Shown here in pieces: positions 1 through 8,556 of a stretch of 64,000 nucleotides of DNA. A program made the translations under genes and the position numbers. Position 1 is the stretch's first letter; every line of letters starts with the position of its first letter. A model generated the notes under the pieces. The model made no database searches. It was given only the letters and a program-made list of their open reading frames with translations, and had not been told where the DNA came from. Source of the DNA: Pedobacter psychrotolerans (GTDB taxonomy: Bacteria > Bacteroidota > Bacteroidia > Sphingobacteriales > Sphingobacteriaceae); assembly GCF_004340665.1 (NCBI RefSeq), contig NZ_SLWO01000003.1, positions 248,001 through 312,000 on the forward strand, read 5' to 3'.

Positions 1-552
1 GCAGATAAGACAAGTTTTTACTTTGCAGAGGTTCACGCAGAACATAAAACAGAAAGGCAAACTAATAAAGGAACCGAAACCAGCTGGAGTGATATTTTTA
101 AAGGCATTATTTTCGTAGCCGATTTTAATAAACACTTAAGCAGCGTTACTATTGTGAAGCCAAAAGATCTTGGAAATGCTATTGGTTCCTGGTTTTCCAA
201 AAATGTTTTTTCTTTCAGTGATCGGGATGTGATACAGTTGGAAAATCCTGATTTTAGTCGTGCCTTTGTTACTTATGGTAGTAATCAGATCGAGTCCCGG
301 TACATCTTAACTCCTTCCATGATGGAGCGAATATTGTACCTGAATGCCAATTCAGAAGCAACCATCTCCTTATCTTTTATAGAGTCAAGAATGTATATTG
401 CTTTTCCTTTGGATAGGAATTGCTTTGACGCCCCAATTTTTGAATCCTTACTTAATCCCGCTACGCTCAATACAGACATCAACACCATTCGTTTTATGTA
501 TGATATTGTGAAGGAACTTGATTTAAATACCAGAATTTGGGGGAAGGCGTAA
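1..552 (+). CDS. DUF3137-like protein, 3' part (5' end outside window)
   Basis: The reading frame is open from the first base to the stop at 552, giving 183 visible residues, so the GTG at 154 is not taken as the start. The visible part contains an F-K-G-I-I-F-V-A-D-F-N-K stretch, then a conserved core (ITY-like strand, L-T-P-x-M-M-E-R, and a strand ending in Y-I-A-F-P). This resembles the C-terminal region of DUF3137 proteins, which usually have N-terminal membrane segments; those would lie outside the window. Function is unknown in that family. It converges on the minus-strand receiver gene with no gap, and I see no terminator between them. Family assignment is by eye. Confidence 0.6.
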   Translation, partial: ADKTSFYFAEVHAEHKTERQTNKGTETSWSDIFKGIIFVADFNKHLSSVTIVKPKDLGNAIGSWFSKNVFSFSDRDVIQLENPDFSRAFVTYGSNQIESRYILTPSMMERILYLNANSEATISLSFIESRMYIAFPLDRNCFDAPIFESLLNPATLNTDINTIRFMYDIVKELDLNTRIWGKA

Positions 553-918
553 TTAGCTTAAGTGTTTTTTAACGATGTCTTCCAATGCTGCAATATCAAA
601 AGGTTTTGATAAATAGCTATCCGCACCAGCTTCATCTGCAAGTGAAGAAATATCATTATTAGCAGAAAAATAAATTACAGGAATGTGTTTTAAATCAGGG
701 TTGCTTTTAATGGCTCTTGTTGCCTGTATACCTCCTAAATCTGGTAGCCAGTTATCCATAAAAATGAGATCTGGCATAAAAGCCGATACTTGTGTCTCTA
801 TATCATTTGCACTTTCAGATGTTTTGATTTCATATCCTGCATCTTCTAAAATGAATGTACACAGATCCAGTATATCCCTGTTATCATCAAAAACAAATAC
901 TTTTTTCGTATCAGCCAT
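553..918 (-). CDS. Stand-alone response regulator receiver
   Basis: 121 residues, a single CheY-like receiver with no output domain. The acidic pocket is D11-D12, the phospho-acceptor is D55 (F-M-D-N), the switch serine is in Y-F-S-A, and the conserved Lys is in S-K-P-F near the C-terminus. The segment after the acceptor reads N-W-L-P-D-L-G-G rather than the usual M-M-P-x-M-D-G. It is the last gene of the minus-strand signalling operon, 29 bp after cheB, so it probably carries phosphate from one of the operon's kinases to an unknown partner. No DNA-binding part is present. Confidence 0.88.
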   Translation of the reverse strand: MADTKKVFVFDDNRDILDLCTFILEDAGYEIKTSESANDIETQVSAFMPDLIFMDNWLPDLGGIQATRAIKSNPDLKHIPVIYFSANNDISSLADEAGADSYLSKPFDIAALEDIVKKHLS

Positions 919-947
919 AAGTCTTTTTCCTGAGGCAAATTTAACTA

Positions 948-1535
948 CTATTTATGAATTAATCCGTTAATATAGCCTGCCATTTTATAGCTATCTAAAA
1001 TAATGTGGGGTTTTACCTCATTTACAGCTTGCTGCGGCATGTAGGCCATACTTGCCGTTTCAGGATTTTGTATAAGCACTAAACCGTCATACTTGTTTAC
1101 CGTTTTTAAACCTTCAACCCCATCTGCATTTGATCCTGACAATAAAATGCAGACCAATTCATTTTTAAAAATCTCTGCCGCAGATTGAAAAGTCACATCG
1201 ATTGATGGACGCGAATAGTTTACCTTTTCTGAATAATCAAGTGAAATGGTATGATCATTCTCTACCAGCAAATGATAATCAGCCGGAGCAATATAAACAT
1301 AACCGGGCAATAATTTTTCCTTTTCTTCGGCTTCTCTTACTGTCAAACTGGTCCGGTTTTTTAATAATTCTGTGAGGAGAGAATCATTACCGGCTTTACG
1401 ATGGGTAACTAAAATAATTGGGAAGTTAATGTTCACGCTTAAGCTTGGGAAAATTTCCAGCAGTACATCCAAACTCCCTGCAGAGCCTCCAATAACCAAG
1501 GCGCTACATTTGCCCTGAGTTAAAGTTTCCGCCAT
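948..1535 (-). CDS. cheB: CheB-type protein-glutamate methylesterase, catalytic domain only
   Basis: 195 residues covering only the CheB methylesterase domain; the N-terminal receiver of classical CheB is absent. The catalytic triad is visible: S18 in G-G-S-A-G-S, H45 in L-V-T-H-R, and D138 in S-G-S-N-A-D-G. CheB hydrolyses glutamyl methyl esters on chemoreceptors or related signalling proteins. The start codon overlaps the end of cheR by 16 bp, which implies translational coupling. No chemoreceptor, CheA or CheW lies in the window. The substrate may therefore be the neighbouring hybrid kinase, whose coiled coil is rich in Glu and Gln; that is inference. Confidence 0.9.
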   Translation of the reverse strand: MAETLTQGKCSALVIGGSAGSLDVLLEIFPSLSVNINFPIILVTHRKAGNDSLLTELLKNRTSLTVREAEEKEKLLPGYVYIAPADYHLLVENDHTISLDYSEKVNYSRPSIDVTFQSAAEIFKNELVCILLSGSNADGVEGLKTVNKYDGLVLIQNPETASMAYMPQQAVNEVKPHIILDSYKMAGYINGLIHK

Positions 1536-2338
1536 ATCTTTTCATTTCTTATGCGCTTGTAATCTTTTGCATTTGCCCAAAAATCAAGGCTTTCTTTACT
1601 TCCCAATGCCAGGTAACCTAATTTTTCGAGACTGTTATCAAACAAATTAAAAACCTTATGTTGCAAATCCTTATCGAAATAGATCAATACATTTCTACAT
1701 AAAATGAGTTGAAACTCATTGAACGAATGATCTGAAACCAGATTATGCGTAGAGAAAATCATTTTACTATTTAAAGATTCATCGAATTTAACGAGTGAAT
1801 AATTTGCAGTATAATAGGATGAGAAATCTTTCACTCCGCCAGATTGAACATAGTTTTCAGAATATCCCTTAAGATAATTTAAAGGAAACATACCTTTTTT
1901 TGCCTTCTCCAAAACTGATGGATTAATATCGGTGGCATAAATAAGTGATTTATTAAGCAGGTTAAGTTCCTTTAATAAAATGGCTAAAGAATAAGCTTCT
2001 TCTCCGGTAGAACAGCCTGCTACCCAAATCCGGATGAAGGGATAAGTACCTAAAACCGGCAATACATCATTTCTAAGCGATTTATAGAAAGTAGGGTCAC
2101 GAAACATTTCGGTAACGTTCACTGTGATTTCTTCTAAAAATCTTTTAAAATATTGTTTATCTGTTTTTATAGCATACCTGAATTCTGCAAAACTCACAAA
2201 ACTATCCAGCGAGTATAAACGGGTAATCCGTCTTTTAATTGATGCGTGAGAATATTCCAGGAAATCATATCCATGAGCTTCTAATACATCATTCAGCAGC
2301 ATTTCTACCTGTTCATTATCTATCGCGTCGATTATCAC
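1520..2338 (-). CDS. cheR: CheR-type protein-glutamate O-methyltransferase
   Basis: 272 residues. The N-terminal helical CheR domain spans about 1-75, followed by the family hallmark V-N-V-T-E-M-F-R-D. The SAM-binding loop A-G-C-S-T-G-E-E-A-Y-S comes next, then the L-C-R-N-V-L-I-Y-F motif of the methyltransferase fold. Full length for CheR, with no TPR or PAS extension. CheR transfers methyl groups from SAM to Glu side chains. It sits 1 bp after the stand-alone receiver and overlaps cheB by 16 bp, so methylation and demethylation enzymes are co-produced with the hybrid kinase. Confidence 0.92.
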   Translation of the reverse strand: MIIDAIDNEQVEMLLNDVLEAHGYDFLEYSHASIKRRITRLYSLDSFVSFAEFRYAIKTDKQYFKRFLEEITVNVTEMFRDPTFYKSLRNDVLPVLGTYPFIRIWVAGCSTGEEAYSLAILLKELNLLNKSLIYATDINPSVLEKAKKGMFPLNYLKGYSENYVQSGGVKDFSSYYTANYSLVKFDESLNSKMIFSTHNLVSDHSFNEFQLILCRNVLIYFDKDLQHKVFNLFDNSLEKLGYLALGSKESLDFWANAKDYKRIRNEKIWRKL

Positions 2339-2339
2339 C

Positions 2340-2711
2340 TTATTTCGTTACTTCTTCAATCTGTTCTAATAATTCATCTACATTAATCGGCTTTGAAACA
2401 TAACCAGCAGCTCCTGCACTTAAACAACGTTCTTTATCGCCCACCATTGCCTGTGCGGTAACTGCAAGTACGGGTATATTCTGCATTTTCAGCGATTTCT
2501 TCATCGTAGCCATGGCTTGATAACCGTCCATCTCGGGCATCATCATATCCATTAACACTACAGAAATATCTGCTCTTTCTTCTATGATGGAAAAACCATC
2601 TTTTGCACTAATTGCCGATAAGCATTCATAACCTTTGGCCTTTAAAACAGCTTTTAAGGCAAAAATGTTTCGATTGTCATCATCAATTATCAGAATTACT
2701 TTTTGAGGCAT
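2340..2711 (-). CDS. Stand-alone response regulator receiver (CheY-like)
   Basis: 123 residues, one receiver domain: acidic D10-D11-D12, phospho-acceptor D55 in V-L-M-D-M-M-M-P-E-M-D-G, A-V-T-A switch region and the Lys of S-K-P-I. It strongly resembles the third receiver of the hybrid kinase immediately upstream (14 bp away), sharing the D-D-D-x-R-N-I-F start and the M-D-M-M-M-P segment. It may have arisen by duplication of that domain or may compete with it for phosphate. It lies 1 bp before cheR. Confidence 0.92.
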   Translation of the reverse strand: MPQKVILIIDDDNRNIFALKAVLKAKGYECLSAISAKDGFSIIEERADISVVLMDMMMPEMDGYQAMATMKKSLKMQNIPVLAVTAQAMVGDKERCLSAGAAGYVSKPINVDELLEQIEEVTK

Positions 2712-2725
2712 ATGAGGTAAACGTA

Positions 2726-5700
2726 CTAAGATTTATAATGATTTTCGTATAGCCATACGCGTAAAAGTGAAACCAGTTGATCCATATCTACGGGTTTACT
2801 AATGTAATCTGAAGCGCCCGCAGCGATGCACTTTTCGCGATCACCCATCATGGCTTTTGCAGTTACAGCCAAGATAGGCAGATTTCTATATTTCAGATTT
2901 TGTCTAATCGCCGTAGTGGTTTCGTAACCGTCCAACTCAGGCATCATCATATCCATTAGAACCACATCAATATTTGAATTCTCCTCCAATAACTTCAAAG
3001 CTTCCTTACCATCTATGGCAGCCAGCACCTTCATTTGATGTTGCTCTAAAATTTTTGTCAGGGAGAAAATATTTCTGACATCATCATCAGCGACCAGCAC
3101 TGTTTTTCCCTTTAATACGTCCTGTAGCTCAGAAAATTTTTGAGGTACTTTTGTTTTTTCTTTACTTTTTTCTTCTATCAGATGAAGGAATAAGCCTGCT
3201 TCATCCAATATTCTCTGATAGGAATGAGCCGTTTTAACCACTATCGAATCAGCATATTGCTTGATTCTGTTTTCTTCACCCTTTGATAAATTCTTGCCGG
3301 TAAAAATAATAATCGGAAGGTTTTCCAAACCTGGTGTTTTCTTTACCACTTCGAGTGTTTCGTAAGCATGTTTATCCGGAATACCCATATCAAGAATAAC
3401 ACAGTTTACTTCTGGCTTATGCAAGGCTGAAACACTTTCTCCCACTTGATTAACGATTTCGGTTTGAATGTCGAAATTACTTAAGAAATAGCTCAGCGCT
3501 TTAGCATGCTGTTCATTTTCCTCCACAATTAAAACTTTTTTAGGGTGGCGACTCAGGGCGTGCTCCAGTTTTGTAAAGATTTCCTGCATGTGCTCAAAAG
3601 CAAAAGGCTTATTGATAAAATCTACCGCACCTTTTAGCAAGCTTTCTTTTTTTACCTGAAGGGACGACATAATGTGAACAGGAATCGGACGTGTTTCTGG
3701 GTCAGATTTTAATTCTTCCATCACCTGCCAGCCGTCTTTTATAGGCAATTGAATATCCAGTAATATCGCTATAGGCTTATAGGCCTTCGCCATTTCAATA
3801 CCCACATCTCCACGCACGGCAACCAGCCCTTTGTAATTTCTTTTTCGGGTAAAATCAAGCAGCATTTTAGCAAAAGGTGTATCATCCTCTACAATCAAAA
3901 TCACTTTATCACCTGCTATAATGCTATCTCGGTCATCTTCAATTTCCTGAGGAATGTTATTTACCGTTAAGTAGTTCACCTTTGAAACAGGAGCTTCTAC
4001 TGGTGGAGTATAGGGTCTTTCAATTGCTGGAACAGTCCCTTCAAAGCCTTTATTTTTATCTATAGGCAATGTTAAAGTAAATACACTGCCTTCATTTTCT
4101 TTACTTTTTAAATCGATAAAACCACCTAAAAGCTTGGCGAGTTCTCTACTGATGGACAAGCCTAAACCTGTACCACCAAATTTGCGGCGGGTAGATCCAT
4201 CAGCTTGTTGAAAAGCCTCAAAAACCATAGCTTGCTTATCTTGCGGAATACCAACACCAGTATCAGACACTTCAAAAATTAAGGCATTTAGTTTTTCATT
4301 CTTGGTGATGTTAAATTTTACAGAACCAGTTGAAGTAAATTTAATCGCGTTTGAAAGTAAATTTTTGATAATCTGCTCCAGGCGCATTTTATCCGTATGA
4401 AAATATTCAGGAACATCTTCAGCATTACTGATCACCAATTCAAGAGATTTTTCTTTTGCCAATGGATTAAATAATGACCGCATATTTAAAGCAACATCAC
4501 TCACTTTAACATTGGTTCGGTCAAGCTCCATTTTGCCCGCCTCAATTTTAGATAAATCAAGAATTTCATCAATCAAACTCAATAAACCCTGTCCTGAACT
4601 CTGAATCACTTCGGCATATTCCTGGTGTTCTTTATCCATTTCCTCATTTTCTGCCATTAACCTAGACAATAGTAAAATGGAGTTTAGTGGTGTGCGCAAC
4701 TCATGCGACATGTTGGCTAAAAATTCTGATTTATACCGGGTGCTTAATTCCAGCGCCTCAGCTTTTTGCTGTATTTCTGCATTTCTTACCTCAATCAGTT
4801 CGTTTTTCTCTTCAAGCAAACTGCTTCTCTCCTCGAGTTCCTGATTGCTTTGCAACAATTCTTCCTGCTGAACACGCAGTTCTTCTTCTGAAGCCTGTAA
4901 TTTTTGAGCTTGCGCTTCAAGTTCAGCATTCATGCCTTCCAGCTCATTGTGCTGTACCTGTAACTCTTCAGATTGTGCCTGGGTTTCTTCTAATAATTGT
5001 TGTAGTTTTTGCCTGTTTTGTGCACCTAACAGGGCTGATCCAATATCTGATAAAATTGAGTTTAAGAAATGTAATTGTAAATCAGAAAGGGGCTTAACTG
5101 TACCAAGCTCCAAACCTCCGATAGAAATTCCGTTTCGGATAATTGGCAAAACAATCAGCTGTGCTGGCTTTATATTTCCTGTTGCATGGGTAATGGTTAA
5201 TTCGCTTTGCGGAACATCATCTATAATAATTGCTTTGCCAGACTTTACTGCCTGACCAATTAAGCCTTGCCCCAATTCAATAACAGGCAAAAGATTTTGT
5301 CCCTCTAAAGCATATTTACCTTTTAAGTGCAAATATCCATCATCCTTAAATAAATAAACAGCTCCAATCTGGCTTTTAGTATAGGTAACTAAAAACTCAA
5401 TGATATCATCTGCCAGGTGAAAAACATCTTTCTCACCAACCATTTTCACATTCAGATTGGCAACTCCCGTTTGTAACCATTCGTTTTCTGCGAGGGTATC
5501 AAAAGATTTTTTTAGTGATAACGACATCGCATTTAATGACCCTGAAAGTTCACCGATGTCATCACGTGATTGAGCATCCAGTAAAACGCCGTAATTACCT
5601 CCTGAGATCTGATGTGCAATCTCTTTAATGGCGATAATACGTTTTTCCATTTCATTTTTCTTGTCTTCAATTTCTTGCTGAAGCTTAACCCGCTCATCAA

Positions 5701-6313
5701 AATCAACTGATACTTTTCTGTAAAAAAACAATGTAATGAGTATGGCCAAAAAAGCAGCCACCATAATAAGAACAGGCGTATAAGCCGTTAACTTATTAAG
5801 CTCTTCTGTGCGTTCATTCAGTAACCGCCTCTCTTCTCTCACCATTTTATTAACTGCAGAACGGGCTTGATCCATATAGATTTTGCCTTGAAGAAGAACG
5901 GTTGGATCTATTTTTCCACCCAGAGATTTAATTTCTATGGTAGAGGTAATAATGCTCAAACGTTTAACCAGTATCTCTTTCAGTTCGGTAATGGTTTTCT
6001 GCTGCGCAGGATTATCGATGGTAGCACGGGCAATAGTATCGATGGTTCTAACAGCCAGATCACGGGCACCGTTGTAAGGCTCCAGAAATACTTTATTACC
6101 GGTAAGCAGGTAACCTCTTTGCCCGGTTTCTGCATCTTTAAGGGTGGAGATAACACCTTCCAGATTCAGGATAACCTGATCACTATGCTTTACAAGTTCG
6201 GTGCTCTTGATGAGGTTACGAATACTGACATATGAAGCAAGTGAGCTGATAAAAAGAATAATAAGCGACAGGCCTAAGCCTAAACGTAGATTATTTTTCA
6301 GAGTGGTTTTCAT
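2726..6313 (-). CDS. CHASE3-HAMP-GAF hybrid histidine kinase with three receivers
   Basis: 1195 residues. Order by eye: transmembrane segment about 10-30; CHASE3-type sensory domain about 40-175 (E-T-G-Q-R-G-Y-L-L-T-G signature); second membrane segment about 178-198; HAMP; GAF about 290-430; a long Glu/Gln-rich coiled coil to about 525; HisKA with S-H-E-L-R-T-P-L-N near 540; HATPase_c with D-T-G-V-G-I-P and G-G-T-G-L-G-L; then three receivers with acceptors in L-L-D-I-Q-L-P, I-L-D-M-G-I-P and L-M-D-M-M-M-P. The second receiver is the most diverged but keeps an Asp and a Lys. Phosphate could pass among these receivers and the two stand-alone ones. The CHASE3/coiled-coil architecture is one on which CheR/CheB could act. 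Confidence 0.93.
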   Translation of the reverse strand: MKTTLKNNLRLGLGLSLIILFISSLASYVSIRNLIKSTELVKHSDQVILNLEGVISTLKDAETGQRGYLLTGNKVFLEPYNGARDLAVRTIDTIARATIDNPAQQKTITELKEILVKRLSIITSTIEIKSLGGKIDPTVLLQGKIYMDQARSAVNKMVREERRLLNERTEELNKLTAYTPVLIMVAAFLAILITLFFYRKVSVDFDERVKLQQEIEDKKNEMEKRIIAIKEIAHQISGGNYGVLLDAQSRDDIGELSGSLNAMSLSLKKSFDTLAENEWLQTGVANLNVKMVGEKDVFHLADDIIEFLVTYTKSQIGAVYLFKDDGYLHLKGKYALEGQNLLPVIELGQGLIGQAVKSGKAIIIDDVPQSELTITHATGNIKPAQLIVLPIIRNGISIGGLELGTVKPLSDLQLHFLNSILSDIGSALLGAQNRQKLQQLLEETQAQSEELQVQHNELEGMNAELEAQAQKLQASEEELRVQQEELLQSNQELEERSSLLEEKNELIEVRNAEIQQKAEALELSTRYKSEFLANMSHELRTPLNSILLLSRLMAENEEMDKEHQEYAEVIQSSGQGLLSLIDEILDLSKIEAGKMELDRTNVKVSDVALNMRSLFNPLAKEKSLELVISNAEDVPEYFHTDKMRLEQIIKNLLSNAIKFTSTGSVKFNITKNEKLNALIFEVSDTGVGIPQDKQAMVFEAFQQADGSTRRKFGGTGLGLSISRELAKLLGGFIDLKSKENEGSVFTLTLPIDKNKGFEGTVPAIERPYTPPVEAPVSKVNYLTVNNIPQEIEDDRDSIIAGDKVILIVEDDTPFAKMLLDFTRKRNYKGLVAVRGDVGIEMAKAYKPIAILLDIQLPIKDGWQVMEELKSDPETRPIPVHIMSSLQVKKESLLKGAVDFINKPFAFEHMQEIFTKLEHALSRHPKKVLIVEENEQHAKALSYFLSNFDIQTEIVNQVGESVSALHKPEVNCVILDMGIPDKHAYETLEVVKKTPGLENLPIIIFTGKNLSKGEENRIKQYADSIVVKTAHSYQRILDEAGLFLHLIEEKSKEKTKVPQKFSELQDVLKGKTVLVADDDVRNIFSLTKILEQHQMKVLAAIDGKEALKLLEENSNIDVVLMDMMMPELDGYETTTAIRQNLKYRNLPILAVTAKAMMGDREKCIAAGASDYISKPVDMDQLVSLLRVWLYENHYKS

Positions 6314-6331
6314 TAATATATTTTAGAGATC

Positions 6332-7465
6332 TTAGATTTGATTGTTGGCCGCAAGTTCTTCGGTGATGGGGATGATGAAATAAAATTCGGAGCCTTCATC
6401 CGGCACGCTATTCACGCCAATTTTGCCACCGTGCCTGCTTATAATTTCCGAACAAATATATAAACCAATACCTAAGCCATTGAAACGGTTACTGTGTTCT
6501 TCTACCCGATAAAATTTGTCGAATATTTTAGATTGCTGTTCTTCGGAAATTCCTATCCCAAAATCTTTTACAGCCAGGTAGAGCTTGCCATCCTTGATAT
6601 TTAAGGTAACATTTACCTGATTGGTTCCTGGGGCATATTTAATGGCATTGGTAATAAAATTAATTACAACTTGTTCCAGTCGCATTTCATCACCATAAAT
6701 ATTTTCATTGGTTTTTCCGAGTTTGTTAATGGTGAAACCTGGGTTAGATTGCTGCAGCATTTCGATGGCATTACTCACCATATTATCAGCACAAAAATAC
6801 TGCATGTTAAACTTCATTTTACCACTTTCAATCTTCGATATGTCGAGTAAATCAACGATCAACTCATTTAACTTCTCTAGTTGAACACTTGCCTTTGCCA
6901 GATGACTTTGGGCCATGGTTTTATCATCCTTATTTAAACTGCGTTGCAGCAATTGAATGTAACCCTTTACGCTGGTTAAAGGTGTTTTAAGCTCATGGCT
7001 AGCAATACTGATAAATTCGTCTTTTTTATTTTCTGCCTGTTTACGAAACTCTATTTCCTCAAGAAGTTTTTCCTGTACCTCATTAAGCTTTCTGCTTTGC
7101 TCATAGATGCGGTAAAATGTTTTGATTTTAAGCAGCAGTACATTAATATCAACAGGTTTGGTGATATAATCTAATCCCCCACTTAAATAGCCCTTAGTAA
7201 TAAATTTAAGTTCGGTATTAACAGCTGAAAGGAAAATGATGGCCGTATCTTTTGCTTTGCTGAAACCAGAAATGGCTTCTGCAACCTCAAAACCATCCAT
7301 ATCCGGCATCTGCACATCCAGGATAATCAGGACGTAGTTATTTTTTAAAACTTTTTTTAGTGCATCTTCCCCTGATGATGCGGTATCAACCTCAAAATTA
7401 TGTGCCTGGAGTACTTTTTGTAACGAAATCAGGTTTTCAGGCCTGTCATCAACGATAAGGATCAT
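6332..7465 (-). CDS. Receiver-histidine kinase fusion
   Basis: 377 residues, soluble. An N-terminal receiver (about 1-120) has the acidic pair D6-D7, acceptor D50 and K103-P. A short helix leads to HisKA with the phosphorylatable H157 (A-S-H-E-L-K-T-P-L). HATPase_c follows, with the N box around N-F-I-T-N-A-I-K, D-F-G-I-G-I and L-G-I-G-L. There is no membrane segment or sensory domain, so input probably arrives as phosphate on its own receiver. First gene of the six-gene minus operon, 18 bp before the hybrid kinase. Confidence 0.92.
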   Translation of the reverse strand: MILIVDDRPENLISLQKVLQAHNFEVDTASSGEDALKKVLKNNYVLIILDVQMPDMDGFEVAEAISGFSKAKDTAIIFLSAVNTELKFITKGYLSGGLDYITKPVDINVLLLKIKTFYRIYEQSRKLNEVQEKLLEEIEFRKQAENKKDEFISIASHELKTPLTSVKGYIQLLQRSLNKDDKTMAQSHLAKASVQLEKLNELIVDLLDISKIESGKMKFNMQYFCADNMVSNAIEMLQQSNPGFTINKLGKTNENIYGDEMRLEQVVINFITNAIKYAPGTNQVNVTLNIKDGKLYLAVKDFGIGISEEQQSKIFDKFYRVEEHSNRFNGLGIGLYICSEIISRHGGKIGVNSVPDEGSEFYFIIPITEELAANNQI

Positions 7466-7562
7466 TTTATATTATACAAATGAATAATGTGTTTGGTTCA
7501 GATACAAAATCTTAATGTAAAATGTATACGAACAATTAGAGGCCAAGAAATGTTTTACTTAT

Positions 7563-8405
7563 TTATAAATTATTTGAATTGAATGTATCGCCTTGTTTTA
7601 TATCTCCTGTTTCAAAACCTTTTTTAAACCAGAACATACGTTGTGCTGAAGTACCATGCGTAAAAGAATCTGGCTGTACATCCCCTGTAGACTGTTTTTG
7701 TAACTTATCATCGCCAATAGCGTTTGCTGCAGTTAGGGCTTCCTCAATGTCTCCTTCATCTAGTTTAAAATCTTTTAAATTCTGAGCATGATGTGCCCAA
7801 AGTCCGGCAAAAAAATCAGCTTGCAATTCTAATTTTACAGATAACTTATTATATTCTATTTCACTTACCTTACCACGGGCCTGATCCAGCTTTTCGGAAA
7901 TTCCCAATAAGTTCTGAACGTGATGACCAACTTCATGTGCGATCACATAAGCTTGGGCAAAATCACCGGCGGCACCAAAACGGTTTTTTAATTCATCATA
8001 AAATGATAAGTCGATATAAACTTTATGATCGCCCGGGCAGTAAAACGGACCTACATTTGCGCTTGCATTTCCACAAGCCGTTTGAACACCTTCCCTAAAC
8101 AGTCTTAATTTTGGATATTCATATTGCTTACCCATTTCCTGAAACTGTTTATCCCAAACTTGCTCAGTAGATTCGAGAACACCAGATACAAATTTTCCTT
8201 GTGCATCATCTGCCGGCACGCCTTGCTTTACTTCTTCTGTTCCTGCAGACGCGGGAATCTGACTCACAACACCTGAAAGATCCTTTCCAAAGATTAAACC
8301 AAGCACAACGATTACGATCCCTATTCCCCCACCGAGAATAGTTTTGCCACCACCTCCGCTTCTTCCATCTTCAACATTGTTACTGCCTTTACCGAACCAC
8401 TGCAT
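7563..8405 (-). CDS. Neutral zinc metallopeptidase, YpfJ family
   Basis: 280 residues, full length for the YpfJ/neutral zinc metallopeptidase family. A Gly-rich N-terminus precedes one membrane segment at about 25-42; the remainder would be periplasmic. The zinc site is H157-E-V-G-H161, with a likely third ligand Glu/Asp region in E-L-Q-A-D-F-F-A-G-L-W. The C-terminal G-T-S-A-Q-R segment is also typical of the family. Biological substrate unknown. It stands alone on the minus strand, about 100 bp from the signalling operon. Confidence 0.88.
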   Translation of the reverse strand: MQWFGKGSNNVEDGRSGGGGKTILGGGIGIVIVVLGLIFGKDLSGVVSQIPASAGTEEVKQGVPADDAQGKFVSGVLESTEQVWDKQFQEMGKQYEYPKLRLFREGVQTACGNASANVGPFYCPGDHKVYIDLSFYDELKNRFGAAGDFAQAYVIAHEVGHHVQNLLGISEKLDQARGKVSEIEYNKLSVKLELQADFFAGLWAHHAQNLKDFKLDEGDIEEALTAANAIGDDKLQKQSTGDVQPDSFTHGTSAQRMFWFKKGFETGDIKQGDTFNSNNL

Positions 8406-8505
8406 AATTTTATTTTTTATTTATATGAATAACCTTGTATTCACATATTTGTTACGCTAAAATAAAAAAATTTTTGGCAAAATCTTTTACTAACAAATTG
8501 GATAC

Positions 8506-8540
8506 AAGAAGAGCCATACTGAATGAGTATAGCTCTTCTT
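8506..8540 (-). terminator. Hairpin after gltX
   Basis: Fifteen-bp arms (8506-8520 and 8526-8540) with one mismatch and a 5-nt loop, 16 bp past the gltX stop. There is no strong T run, so it may act as an mRNA 3' end or a weak terminator. Confidence 0.6.
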
Positions 8541-8556
8541 ATGTTTTGCATTAAAA

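Noticed and set aside
948..2338. Motility chemotaxis locus
   Set aside because: No receptors, CheA, CheW or flagellar genes; the pair sits in a kinase operon instead.
4687..5255. Open frames on the plus strand inside the hybrid kinase gene
   Set aside because: They are antisense to a conserved GAF/coiled-coil region and show no protein-like pattern of their own.
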